Below, one piece after another: positions 1-11,615 of a DNA stretch of 64,000 nt. The DNA comes from Enhygromyxa salina (GTDB lineage: Bacteria; Myxococcota_A; Polyangia; Nannocystales; Nannocystaceae). Position 1 is the stretch's first letter; each line of letters starts with the position of its first letter. Made by a program: the position numbers and the translations under genes. The notes beneath the pieces are model-generated. The model did not search any database and was not told the DNA's origin. It saw nothing but the letters and a program-made list of their open reading frames with translations. Location of the stretch: contig NZ_JMCC02000035.1 in NCBI RefSeq assembly GCF_000737335.2, forward strand, positions 1-64,000. Direction: 5' to 3'.

Positions 1-1423
<1,423 letters not shown>

Positions 1424-1424
1424 C

Positions 1425-3305
1425 ATGCAGCGGCCTCGCCTCCTCCCCCCCCTCTCCCGCGCGTTACTGCTGTGCGCCGCCCTGCTGCCGGTTGGCAGCT
1501 GCCTGGACTTCCAAGGCTACGAGCAGACCCCCACGCTCACGACCGAGGTCGAGGACTGGCGCGACGAGGTCATCTATCAGGTCCTCGTCGATCGCTTCGC
1601 CAACGGCGACAACGCCAACGACTACCGCGTCCAGCTCGGGGCCCCGGCCCGCTATCACGGCGGCGACTGGCAAGGGCTCGAGGATCAGCTGCCCTACTTG
1701 CAAGAGCTCGGGGTCACCACGCTGTGGATCTCGCCGGTCGTCAAGAACGTGGAGACCGACGCCAACGTCGACGGCTATCACGGCTATTGGGCCCAAGACT
1801 TCACCGAGCTCAACCCCCACTTTGGTGATCTCGTCGCGCTGCGGCGCTTGGTCGACGTCGCCCACGAGCGCGACATGTTGGTGATCATCGACATCGTCGC
1901 CAATCACGTTGGCCAGCTATTTTATTACGACATCAACCTCAACGGCCACGCCGACGAGCAGCTGCAAGGCAACGGCGTCGACTCGCCGGTGATGTACATC
2001 AACGAGTACGACCCCGACTTCGACGAGCGCGGGATCCAGTCGTTCACCTCGCTGGGCGAGGCCGGCCCGGCGCCAATCATCTTTGGCAATGATCCGGCGA
2101 CCAACCACATGCCGCCAAACCCAGCGGTGTTTCGCAACCCGGCGATCTACAACCGCAAGGGCCGAACCTTGAACTTCGACGTGGAGGATCAGCTGCTCCA
2201 CGGCGACTTCCCCGGCGGGCTCAAGGACGTCGACACCAGCCGCTGCGACGTCAAGCAGGCGTTCGTGGATGTGTACGCGCGGATCATCGAGCAGACCAAC
2301 GCCGACGGGTTCCGCATCGACACGATCAAGCACGTCGAGCACGAGTTTTGGCGCTACTTCTCGCAGCGCGTGCGCCAGCGCCTGGCCGCGAAGGGCAAGC
2401 GCAACTTCTTCATGTTTGGCGAGGCGTTCGACGGCCGCGACGATCTTGTTGGTTCGTTCACGCAGAAGCTCGCGCCCGATCCAAGCGAGCACGACTGCGC
2501 GGCCGAGGCGACTGGGGCCCCGGCGCTCACGGGTGATCAGCTCGACAGCGCCTTTTACTTTCCGCAGTACTTCCAGGCGGTGCGCGACGTGTTCCAGCAG
2601 GGCCAATCCACCGATCGCATCCAGGCGCTGTGGGAGCAGCGCCCGACCACCTGGGGCACCGAGGCGCCCGAAGGTGGGATCGGCATCGCGCCGTCCGACA
2701 TCCCCGTCAATTTCCTCGACAACCACGACGTGCCGCGGTTTTTGTACGGCGTGAAAGACCTGTCGCTCGAGGTTCAGCGCAGGCTGCTGCGCAACGCGTT
2801 GGTGTTTCTCTACACCGCGCCCGGCGTGCCCTGCCTGTACTACGGGACCGAACAAGAGCTGCGCGGCGGCAATGATCCCGCCAACCGCGAGGATCTGTGG
2901 GACACCGGCTACGACCGCAGCGGCGGGACGTTTCGGTGGATCGCGCGCCTGGCCAAGATCCGCAAGGCCTACGCGTCCCTGCGGCGCGGCGACGTGGCCG
3001 TGACCTGGGCCAGCGCCCGCGTGGGCGACGAAGAAGACGCCGGGCTGTTCGCGTTTGAGCGCACTGGCGGGACCAACAAGAACAGCTACTCGCTAGTTGT
3101 GCTCAACTCGAACCAAGTCCACGCCAGCCACACCGGGTTCGAGGGCGCCGCGATGCCCGTGAGCGCGCCGCCTGGGCTCGTGCTCGAGGACGCGCTGTCG
3201 GGCAACAGCTTCACGGTCGCGGGCGACGGCACGATCGACGTCACGGTCGAGGCCATGTCGGCGGTGATCTTGGTGCCCGCGGGCGACATCGTGAACCTGG
3301 ACTGA
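1425..3305 (+). CDS. GH13 alpha-amylase family lipoprotein
   Basis: A 626-residue glycoside hydrolase of family 13, expected to cut alpha-1,4-glucans outside the cytoplasm. Residues 1-25 are a lipoprotein signal with lipobox VGSC and acylated Cys26. The (beta/alpha)8 barrel motifs are clear: DIVANH (156-161), GFRID with nucleophile Asp299, MFGEAFDG with acid/base Glu333, and FLDNHD with Asp435. A C-terminal beta-sandwich follows from about residue 535. The ATG just after the porin stop was chosen because it gives a clean signal peptide; a TTG 10 codons upstream is also open but lies inside the porin gene. Context with a maltoporin and, 4 kb on, MalK/EF/G suggests it makes maltodextrins for uptake. 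Exact specificity (amylase, pullulanase or cyclomaltodextrinase) cannot be read from the sequence. Confidence 0.9.
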   Translation: MQRPRLLPPLSRALLLCAALLPVGSCLDFQGYEQTPTLTTEVEDWRDEVIYQVLVDRFANGDNANDYRVQLGAPARYHGGDWQGLEDQLPYLQELGVTTLWISPVVKNVETDANVDGYHGYWAQDFTELNPHFGDLVALRRLVDVAHERDMLVIIDIVANHVGQLFYYDINLNGHADEQLQGNGVDSPVMYINEYDPDFDERGIQSFTSLGEAGPAPIIFGNDPATNHMPPNPAVFRNPAIYNRKGRTLNFDVEDQLLHGDFPGGLKDVDTSRCDVKQAFVDVYARIIEQTNADGFRIDTIKHVEHEFWRYFSQRVRQRLAAKGKRNFFMFGEAFDGRDDLVGSFTQKLAPDPSEHDCAAEATGAPALTGDQLDSAFYFPQYFQAVRDVFQQGQSTDRIQALWEQRPTTWGTEAPEGGIGIAPSDIPVNFLDNHDVPRFLYGVKDLSLEVQRRLLRNALVFLYTAPGVPCLYYGTEQELRGGNDPANREDLWDTGYDRSGGTFRWIARLAKIRKAYASLRRGDVAVTWASARVGDEEDAGLFAFERTGGTNKNSYSLVVLNSNQVHASHTGFEGAAMPVSAPPGLVLEDALSGNSFTVAGDGTIDVTVEAMSAVILVPAGDIVNLD

Positions 3306-3311
3306 GCGCGC

Positions 3312-5426
3312 TCACTCGGTAGCAGCACCGAAGCCAAAGTAGGCCAAGCCGTCTGTGTCCCGCAGCTGAAGCAGGCGCAGGCGGATCAGCTCGCGCTCGG
3401 GCGCAGCGAGCCGAGCCACGACGTGGCGCGCCGATTTACAGCGCAGCCATTCGAGCCCGAGAGGGTCGGCGCCAAGGTTGTCGCGCAGCCGCTGCGCCAG
3501 CCGAGCCAGCGGGGCCAGCGGGCGCCGGGCGGCCAGCCATGCATACATGCCGAGCCGAAGCGTCACGCCGAAGTCGCCCGCGCCGCATGTCACTTGGGTC
3601 ACTCGAATTGTTTGGGTGGGTTGGATCTGCAGCGCCACCGGGTCGAGGCCGACGCCGATCGTCAGTAGGTCCAAGGTCAGGTACGCCAACAGGTGCCGGA
3701 TACCCGAGCCGACCCCACCACCGGCTGGCGTGGGCGCGCTGTGGGGCAGCGCGACGCTGGCCTGGCTCATGAATTCGAGCACCCACGCCGCCGCCGCGCG
3801 CGAGGCTTCGGTCTGGGGCTGCGTCGTGGGGTCTGGGTTGTCGAGCTGGGCGCAGCACCAGGCCCGCACCAACACTTGCCTGATTGGCGCAGCCACGCCC
3901 GCGAACGCAGCGCTCGTGTGGGCGTTGGGCAACCCCACGCCCGCGAGCGCGCGGCGATGCCAGGCGAGATCGATGCGGCGCACGAGCTCGCTCGTTTCGC
4001 TGGAGCCGGTGCGGGCTCGCTCGATCGCGGCCTCGAGCAGCGCCCCGGGGCTCGCCACCGAAGCCATGGGTGGGTCGAGCGCTGGCGGCGGGGCGCCAGC
4101 GTCGTGCGCGGTCGAGTACCCTACCCTGGCCCCGATCCGCGGATAGGTGGTGGGCGGCGGCCCAGGATCGTCGGCGAACCACTCGCGGGTGGCCGCAGCC
4201 AAGCGATTTAGCTCGCGCTGCTTGTCCGCCCCGGCCCACGCGAGGCGAGCCAGCGGATCCGCCAATTCATAGAAGCGCTCGCGCCCAAGCTCGAGCTGGA
4301 CGACCCAACCATCGCCCCGCAAGTGCCGGATCGAACCCGAGGTGGACCCGTGCGAGGTGAAGGTGCGCTCGGCGATCTCGCCGACCGACAGCGGCCGCCA
4401 GTGCTCGGCCAGCAGCTCCATGATGTTGCGCTGGGCGGGCGAGAGCCGGTCGAGCTGCGCTCGGAAGTAGGGCGCCTGCTGCTCGCTCAGCTGGACCAGC
4501 GCAGCGGCCAGGGCCGTGTCGAACGGGTCGAGCGGGTCGAGCGGGTCGAGCGGATCGAGCCAGTCGGGCTGGTCGTGCCCGTCGTGCCCGTCGTGCCCGT
4601 CGTGCCCGTCGTGCTCGACCCGCTGCGGGACCAGCTGCTGGAACACCAACGCCATCGCCCGCGGGCTGCCACCAAGCAGCAAGCGCAAGCCCTTCACCCG
4701 CGCGAGCCCCAGCGGCCCCGCCAACGTCTGCGCCAGGCTTGGCTGGTGGTGGGCCGTGGCCAGCACAACGAGCAAGTCGCGGCATTGCTCGGCGGACAGC
4801 GGCGCGAGCTGCTGAATGTTGAAGGTGCCGTGAAACGGCGCCTCGTACTTGGTGAACGCTGGCAGCAACACCCGCGCGCCCGCGAGGATCGACCAGCTGC
4901 GCTCGGTCTGAAGGATGTTGCGCAGGCGCTGCTGGCCGGCCCGCCCGAGCGCGTTGAACAGATCATCGAGATGTTCGAGCACCACGACCATCGAGCGCCC
5001 GGCCAGCCGCGCCCGGATCAACGCGACCGCGCGCCGCTCTTGATCGCCGTCGGTCTGGCGCTGCAACGACTCGAGCGCGGGCGCGACCGGTCCCGCGTCG
5101 GGATCATCTGGGAACTCGCGCAGCAACAGCGCCAGCAGCTGAACCAACGAGGTTGGGCGTCGCTGCTCGGGCGGCGCGATCACCAAGGCTCGATCGGCCA
5201 GCTGCGCCGACCCACGCAGGCGGTGTTCGAGCACGCCCAGCAAGTGACTCTTGCCCGACCCAGGCGGGCCGATCAGCAGATCAAAGCGCGCCTGGCCGCC
5301 CGCGACCGCTCCAACGATCGAGTCTTGCAGGTGACGCAGCAGCGGCCCCCGGGCAACGGTCAGCTGCTCGAGCTGCGCCCCGCCGAGCCGGCGCGGCGAG
5401 TAGGGTGACGAGCGCAGCACCGTCAC
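3312..5426 (-). CDS. AAA/STAND-type P-loop ATPase with winged helix
   Basis: A 704-residue ATPase. Walker A is GPPGSGKS (residues 53-60), Walker B VVVLEHLDDLF (147-157), and GGSPRAM (252-258) resembles the GGxPR turn before the winged-helix half of STAND ATPases. A winged helix follows (about 328-390: SVGEIAERTFTSHGSTSGSI then a basic wing). The remaining 300 residues are helical and unassigned. The GTG start overlaps the stop of the upstream ATPase as GTGA, implying translational coupling; a longer reading frame continues upstream but would lie inside that gene. Between ATPase and winged helix are two in-frame tandem repeats, HDG x4 (272-285) and DPL x4 (290-302), from 9-bp DNA repeats. Function unknown; it may be a signalling NTPase working with its coupled partner. 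It ends 7 bp from the convergent amylase gene. Confidence 0.75.
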   Translation of the reverse strand: MTVLRSSPYSPRRLGGAQLEQLTVARGPLLRHLQDSIVGAVAGGQARFDLLIGPPGSGKSHLLGVLEHRLRGSAQLADRALVIAPPEQRRPTSLVQLLALLLREFPDDPDAGPVAPALESLQRQTDGDQERRAVALIRARLAGRSMVVVLEHLDDLFNALGRAGQQRLRNILQTERSWSILAGARVLLPAFTKYEAPFHGTFNIQQLAPLSAEQCRDLLVVLATAHHQPSLAQTLAGPLGLARVKGLRLLLGGSPRAMALVFQQLVPQRVEHDGHDGHDGHDGHDQPDWLDPLDPLDPLDPFDTALAAALVQLSEQQAPYFRAQLDRLSPAQRNIMELLAEHWRPLSVGEIAERTFTSHGSTSGSIRHLRGDGWVVQLELGRERFYELADPLARLAWAGADKQRELNRLAAATREWFADDPGPPPTTYPRIGARVGYSTAHDAGAPPPALDPPMASVASPGALLEAAIERARTGSSETSELVRRIDLAWHRRALAGVGLPNAHTSAAFAGVAAPIRQVLVRAWCCAQLDNPDPTTQPQTEASRAAAAWVLEFMSQASVALPHSAPTPAGGGVGSGIRHLLAYLTLDLLTIGVGLDPVALQIQPTQTIRVTQVTCGAGDFGVTLRLGMYAWLAARRPLAPLARLAQRLRDNLGADPLGLEWLRCKSARHVVARLAAPERELIRLRLLQLRDTDGLAYFGFGAATE

Positions 5427-6616
5427 AGGCCACGCTCCGCGATCCAGAACCGACGCACGAACTGAAGCATGAATTCCAGCTGTTCGTGCTGGTTGCGACG
5501 CAGGTAGAAGTCGTCCTCGAGGATCCGGATCGTTGCCAACACGCGATCGCGTGGGTGGCCGGGGAGCGCCGCACACACGCCCGCCCGGTCGAGGCTGTCT
5601 GGACTCGCGGCCACGGTGTCGAGCACCACGCGAGCGAGCGCCGCCGCCTGGTTGTCGAGCTCGCGCTCGAGCCGATCCAGGTAGTGGTTGAGATCCAGCG
5701 GATCGCCGGGCGGGGTCATGAGGGTGGCGAGGCAAGCACGGAGATCCACGCGGCTTGGCACCAGCTGTTGGAGTACGCGATCGACGAGCAGCTGGATCAC
5801 GAACGGGTGCCCCTCGCTGACCTGCACGAGCTCGTTGATGAACGCAGGCTCGAGCGCCTGGTCAGCGTGACGCAGGAGCGCGCAGATCAGCGCCTCGGCG
5901 CCGCCTGCCTGCAGCAGCGGGACCGAGCGCTGCGCGACGTCGTTGAGCGGCCGGTTGCGGTAGCCGTGCTCGCGTCGGAGCCGACGCAGGAGCTCGCCAA
6001 ACCCGATGGAGCCCGTCAGCACCATGCGCACGCGCGGGTGGCTCTGTCTGATCGCGCGCAGGACATCGAGGAGCAACATCGCGTCGCCAGCCTGGCCCGA
6101 GTTGATCAGCTGCGCGATGAACAGCGTGACCTCGTCCCACATCAACACCAGGGTCTGATCGTGCTGCTCGAGCTGCTCTTCGAGATCGTCAAACAGGCGC
6201 TCGAGCAGCCGCTTCCAGCCAACCCCGCGCAGCTCGAGCTTGATCTTGTGCAGCTCGACGACGCCGAGCTTGGCCAGGAACTCACGCGCGCGCAGGGCCT
6301 TGGTCTTCCAGGTGCTCAGCAGCTGCTCGATGTCTTCGAGCAGGACCTGGGCGAACTCCGACGTGGACTCGAGGCCCTCGAGGTTGCGCCGCACGACGAC
6401 GAAGCCTTCGGGCGCGAGCAGCTCCATGCGGACCATGATCGAGGTCTTCCCGATCCGCCGCGGGGCCAGCAGCGCGAGGCTCTGGACCTGCAGCGTCCGC
6501 CAGTAGTCGGCGATGAGCTGGTCCCGCCCGAGGACGTGATCCGGCCGCAGGGCGCCACCCGGGTTGGGCTGCATCGAGCGGGCTGGAAGTGGATCAACAT
6601 CCTCCGGGATCGACAT
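5423..6616 (-). CDS. ATPase_2-like P-loop ATPase, first of a coupled pair
   Basis: A 397-residue ATPase. The Walker A is APRRIGKTS (51-59), in the style of the archaeal-ATPase / ATPase_2 group, where an Arg pair precedes GKT. Walker B is TLVLMWDE (155-162), and MVLTGSIGF (198-206) has the Ser/Gly-rich sensor-1 look of the same group. The C-terminal part (about 240-397) contains a helical region and a winged-helix-like end (RVLATIRILEDDFYLRR). Its stop overlaps the GTG of the next ATPase by four bases, so the two proteins are probably made in fixed ratio and may interact. A possible promoter lies right before the ATG, which could make the message leaderless; no Shine-Dalgarno is visible upstream. 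Family assignment is firm for the NTPase fold; the cellular role is not known. Confidence 0.75.
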   Translation of the reverse strand: MSIPEDVDPLPARSMQPNPGGALRPDHVLGRDQLIADYWRTLQVQSLALLAPRRIGKTSIMVRMELLAPEGFVVVRRNLEGLESTSEFAQVLLEDIEQLLSTWKTKALRAREFLAKLGVVELHKIKLELRGVGWKRLLERLFDDLEEQLEQHDQTLVLMWDEVTLFIAQLINSGQAGDAMLLLDVLRAIRQSHPRVRMVLTGSIGFGELLRRLRREHGYRNRPLNDVAQRSVPLLQAGGAEALICALLRHADQALEPAFINELVQVSEGHPFVIQLLVDRVLQQLVPSRVDLRACLATLMTPPGDPLDLNHYLDRLERELDNQAAALARVVLDTVAASPDSLDRAGVCAALPGHPRDRVLATIRILEDDFYLRRNQHEQLEFMLQFVRRFWIAERGL

Positions 6617-6622
6617 GTGTCA

Positions 6623-6651
6623 TTTTTAGCGGATACAATCTGTTGCGTCAA
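6623..6651 (-). promoter_or_regulatory. Possible sigma-70 promoter for the ATPase pair
   Basis: On the minus strand TTGACG (6646-6651) and TAAAAA (6623-6628) are separated by 17 bp in an AT-richer patch just before the first ATPase gene. The -35 matches 5 of 6 and the -10 matches 4 of 6 consensus bases. Transcription would begin about at the ATG, giving a leaderless or nearly leaderless mRNA. Pattern only. Confidence 0.35.
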
Positions 6652-6771
6652 GCTGTTGATCAGGGAAATCGCGCGATTGCCACCAGTCGCGACAAGGCGC
6701 CGTCCCGCTCGCGCGGTCGGCACCTTCGACTTCGTGAGCGGCCCAGCCCAGCCCAGCCCAACTAAGCCAAG

Positions 6772-7158
6772 CTAAGCGTCGGCTTCGCCAGTGACCGCTT
6801 CGATCAGATCATCGAAGTCCAGCGGCTTCTCCAAGAAGCGCTGGACCAGCCCGGGATCCAAAAAGTTGGCGAGGTCCATGTACGAGTGCCCCGACACCAA
6901 CATCCGCTCGGTGTCCGGGTACTTGTCCCGGACTTGGCGCAGCAGCCACGCACCGTTTGGCCCCTTCATGGTGAAGTCGACGATCACGGTGTCGTAGATG
7001 ATGCCCTCGAGCTTGGCCTTGTCGAGGTGCTCGAGCGCAGCCTCGGCCCCGAGCGCGACCTTGACCGTGGCATGGCCATCGAGCAGTCGCATCATCGCCT
7101 TTAGAACATCGATGTCGTCATCGACGACGATGACTCGCTTGCGTCCTTCTTCGTCCAC
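6772..7158 (-). CDS. Single-domain response regulator (CheY-like receiver)
   Basis: A 128-residue protein that is only a receiver domain. The acidic pocket is VIVVDDDID (about 9-17), the phospho-acceptor is Asp61 in VIVDFTM, the switch Ser is in MLVSGHS (about 87-92), and the conserved Lys is Lys111 in FLEKPLD. No output domain follows, so it acts by protein contact or in a phosphorelay. The GTG start was chosen because AGAGGAA sits 5-6 bases upstream and the product begins exactly at the receiver; a longer frame upstream encodes only Arg-rich low-complexity residues. It lies upstream of the coupled ATPases on the same strand (155 bp gap) and is divergent from malK. No adjacent histidine kinase, so its partner is elsewhere. 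Confidence 0.88.
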   Translation of the reverse strand: MDEEGRKRVIVVDDDIDVLKAMMRLLDGHATVKVALGAEAALEHLDKAKLEGIIYDTVIVDFTMKGPNGAWLLRQVRDKYPDTERMLVSGHSYMDLANFLDPGLVQRFLEKPLDFDDLIEAVTGEADA

Positions 7159-7455
7159 AGTTCCTCTGTCCGCGAGTATATGCGATCGAGCCCCGCGCGG
7201 GGCACATAGATGAGGGGGGGCGGACTCGCGCCAAGATCGAAGCTTGGCCCTGTGAAGACCCATCGCTCTGGGCGGCCTCCGGGCTCTGCGCGATCGAGCG
7301 TACGCCCGACGAGATCGTCCAGAGAAGCCCAAGGGCGTGGATCGCCCACAGTCGACGAGGACGATCTGGGTGATCGTTTTGGGGATGGACTCGACACCGA
7401 GGATATGCCGCTCGTGCCGGCGAGCTTGTGGCAGACTCTGTCAGCCCCCTTCCGC
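7159..7455. other. Divergent intergenic region between response regulator and malK
   Basis: 297 bp with no convincing gene. On the minus strand a TATACT hexamer (7175-7180) lies 17 bp before the response-regulator GTG and could be its -10 box, without a good -35. The rest probably carries control sites for the malK operon. The malK frame is open through most of it (82 extra codons from an ATG at 7210), but this stretch shows no family resemblance. Confidence 0.4.
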
Positions 7456-8561
<1,106 letters not shown>

Positions 8562-8568
<7 letters not shown>

Positions 8569-10751
8569 AGATCCTCCGCGCATGGACGGCGCCCGTGATC
8601 GCGCTGCTCGCCGTGGTGTTGCTCAGCACCCTCGCCCACGCCGAGCAGCCGATTCGGCTGTGGCACGCCTACCGCGGCGCCGAGCAGCAGGCCCTCGAGC
8701 AGATCGTCGCTGGCTTCGACGGCCGGGTCGAGCTGCTCGCGGTCCCGTATGACGCGTTCGCGTCCAAGCTCGAGTCCACGGTCCCGCTTGGCAAGGGACC
8801 GCACGTGTACATCGATGCCCACGAGCGGCTTGGGGACTACGCCGAGCGGGGCATCGTCGCGGGCGTGCCCTTCGAGCTCGAGCCGGGGGCCTACGCAAGC
8901 AAGACCGTCGCCGCGGTCACGATCAACGGACAGCTGCTCGCGGTCCCGCTCTCGCAAAAGTGCCTGGCGCTGTACATCAACACGGATCTGGTGGGTACCG
9001 CGCCCACCACCCTCGAGGAGATCGCCGCGCTCGCGCCTGCCCTGCCAGCCGGCTCGTTCGCGCTCGCCTACGAAGCGCGCGGCGCCTACGCCCACGCCGC
9101 CGTGCTCGCGGCCTTTGGCGGCGCGCTGCTCGACGTCGAGACCAACGACTTTGGCTTTGAAGGCCCGGCCGCCGCGCGCTCGCTGGAGTTCGTGGCTTCG
9201 CTGATCTCGACGGGCGTCGTGCCCGAGGACGCCGACGGGGCGCTCGTCACCAACTTGTTCGCGGCTGGCCAAGCGGCGACTGCGATCAGCGGACCCTGGC
9301 TCGCGGCCGACCTTGGCGACGCGGTCCCCTATCGCGTCACGCTGCTGCCCACGATCGCCGCTGGCGAGCAAGGGGCGGGCGAGCGAATGCGTCCGTTGTT
9401 GACCGTCGAGGCCGTGATGCTCTCGCCCAAGGGCGCGGCGGATCCCGACGCGCTGCGCTTGGTTCAGCACCTGAGCAGCGCAGCTTCGGCGCAGGTCCGG
9501 GCCGAGGTCGCGCGCAGCGTGAGCGCCCGCGCGGATCTGCCAACCAGCGAGGATCCAGTGCTCGCCGCCTTCGCTGCCCAAGCCAAGCTGGCCGAGCCCA
9601 CCCCCTCGACCGCAGCGATGCGCGCGGTGTGGGAGCCAGCCAACCGCGCGATCCGCAAATACCTGCGTGGGGACGTCAGCGCCGACGCGGCCCTGGCCGA
9701 AGCGCGCCGTCGCTTCGATGACGTTCGCCGCCCGCCGCCACCGCCCGCGGATCCGGCCCCCCTGTTGATCGCGCTGGGACTGCTCAGCTTGGTTGGCGCG
9801 GGCTTGCTGGTCCACCGGGCCCGCACCCGCGACGGCTGGGCGGCCCTCCAGCGCTCGCTGCCTGCGTACCGCTACGTCGCGTTTGGGGTGATCGCGGTCG
9901 GGATCCTCGTGATCCTGCCGATCGTGTTTGGGGCCGGCGCCGCGCTGTTCGCTGGCAAGCCGCACGACATGTACTTCGTGGGGCTGGCCAACTTCCGCGA
10001 GATCCTGACCGCGCGCGGCGGCCCGCTGCTCTCGACTGGTTCGTTTTATGTGGTCCTGGCCGTGACGGTGCTGTGGACGATCGTCAACGTCGGGTTTCAC
10101 CTGGGCATTGGGGTGGCGTTGGGCTTGGTGCTGTCGCGCCCGGTCATGCGCCTGCGGGGGCTGTATCGGGTGCTGCTCATCGTCCCGTGGGCGGTGCCGA
10201 GCTACGTGACCGCGCTGGCCTGGCGCGGCATGTTTCACCGGCAATTTGGCGCCGTCACGGGCTTGATCCACGCGATCAACGATCTACTCGGCACCAGCAT
10301 TGAACCAATCGCGTGGTTCGCCCGGTTCTCGACCGCGTTCGCGGCCAACGTCGCGACCAACGTGTGGCTGGGCTTTCCGTTCATGATGGTCGTGACCCTG
10401 GGCGCGCTCGCGGCCGTGCCCAAGGACGTGCTCGAGGCCGCCGAGGTCGACGGGGCCTCGCGCTGGCAACGGCTCAGTCGGGTGACCTTGCCGATCATCG
10501 CCCCGAGCATGGTCCCGGCCGTCACGCTTGGCGCGATCTGGACCTTCAACATGTTCAACGTGGTGTTCTTGGTCTCGGGCGGCGACCCCGACGGGACCAC
10601 CGACATCTTGGTGTCCGAGGCCTACCGCTGGGCGTTCACCCGTGAGGCCCAGTATGGCTACGCGGCTGCCTACGCGGTGCTGATCTTCTTGCTGCTGCTG
10701 GCGACCAGCCGCGTGACCGACCGGCTGATGAACCGAGGGCGACCGCAATGA
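8562..10751 (+). CDS. Fused sugar-binding protein and MalF-type permease
   Basis: A 729-residue polypeptide joining two parts that are usually separate. Residues 1-27 are a signal peptide ending LSTLAHA. About 28-385 is a type-1 extracellular solute-binding protein of the maltose class (RLWHAYRGAEQQALEQIVAGF; PLSQKCLALYINTDLV). A Pro-rich hinge (RRPPPPPADP) leads into a membrane segment near 397-416, then the MalF-like permease: a further segment near 435-462 and the cytoplasmic EAA loop EAAEVDGASRWQRLSRVTLP (624-643). The binding domain would be tethered to the outer face of its own channel. There is no separate malE next to malK or malG, so this fusion appears to replace both MalE and MalF. 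Tethered receptor-permeases are known in some other ABC importers; for the maltose class this is unusual. Confidence 0.9.
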
Positions 10752-11611
10752 CCCGCCGCGCGGACCTGCTCGAGTCACTCGCGGCCCACGCCGTCGTCAT
10801 CCTCGCGGTGTGCTTCTCGCTGTATCCGATCTTGTGGGTCGTGAGCCTGGCGTTCTCCGGCTCGACCAGCCTCGAGCCGCAGGTGCTGCCGATCCCAGTC
10901 GAGCCCACGCTCGAGCCCATGCGCGAGGTCGTTGGCGCGACCCGAACCGGGCCCGACGGCGCAGAGATCTGGCTGTTTGGCCGCCAGCTGCTCAACTCGG
11001 TGGTGGTGTCGATCGCAACCGCGGTCGTTGGCGTCAGCATTGCAATCCCAACCGCCTACGCGTTCGCGCGCTTCGAGTTTGTCGGCCGCCGCGAGGGCAT
11101 GCGCTTGCTGCTGGCCACCCAGATGTTCCCCGCCGTGGCCAGCGCGGTGCCGCTGTTCATGATCCTCGAGACCCTCGAGCTGCTCAACACCCGGACGGGC
11201 CTGGTCCTGTGCTACGCGAGCACTTCGGTTCCGTTCGCCGTGTTTCAGCTGCGCAGCGCGTTCGAGGCGATCCCGATCGATCTAGAAGAGGCCGCGATGG
11301 TCGACGGCGCGACCCGCTTCGAGGCGTTCGTGCGGGTCGTGCTGCCGGTCGCGCGTCCGGCGATCGCGGTGACCTTCTTGTTCGCGTTCATGACCGCGTA
11401 CAATGAATTCATCCTCGCGGCGACGCTGCTCGACGACGAGCTGGCGTTCACGCTGCCGGTCGTGCTGCAGCGCTTCATTGGGGAGTACGACGCCCGCTGG
11501 GATCTGTTCGCGGCTGGGGCGATCGTGGTGTCGCTGCCGGTGATGTTGCTGTTCTACCAGGTCCAGCGGCACATGGTCGCCGGGCTGGGCGCGGGCGGGG
11601 TCAAGGGTTAA
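10748..11611 (+). CDS. malG: Sugar ABC transporter permease, MalG type
   Basis: A 287-residue inner-membrane permease with six expected transmembrane segments. The EAA coupling loop is LEEAAMVDGATRFEAFVRVV (about 178-197), the site that docks onto MalK. The region LLLATQMFPAVASAVPLFMI is typical of MalG. The start ATG overlaps the preceding stop (ATGA). It completes the importer formed with MalK and the binding-protein/MalF fusion. The last gene product of the trio; the MBOAT gene starts 4 bp on and may be co-transcribed although functionally distinct. Confidence 0.92.
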   Translation: MTRRADLLESLAAHAVVILAVCFSLYPILWVVSLAFSGSTSLEPQVLPIPVEPTLEPMREVVGATRTGPDGAEIWLFGRQLLNSVVVSIATAVVGVSIAIPTAYAFARFEFVGRREGMRLLLATQMFPAVASAVPLFMILETLELLNTRTGLVLCYASTSVPFAVFQLRSAFEAIPIDLEEAAMVDGATRFEAFVRVVLPVARPAIAVTFLFAFMTAYNEFILAATLLDDELAFTLPVVLQRFIGEYDARWDLFAAGAIVVSLPVMLLFYQVQRHMVAGLGAGGVKG

Positions 11612-11615
11612 CCCG

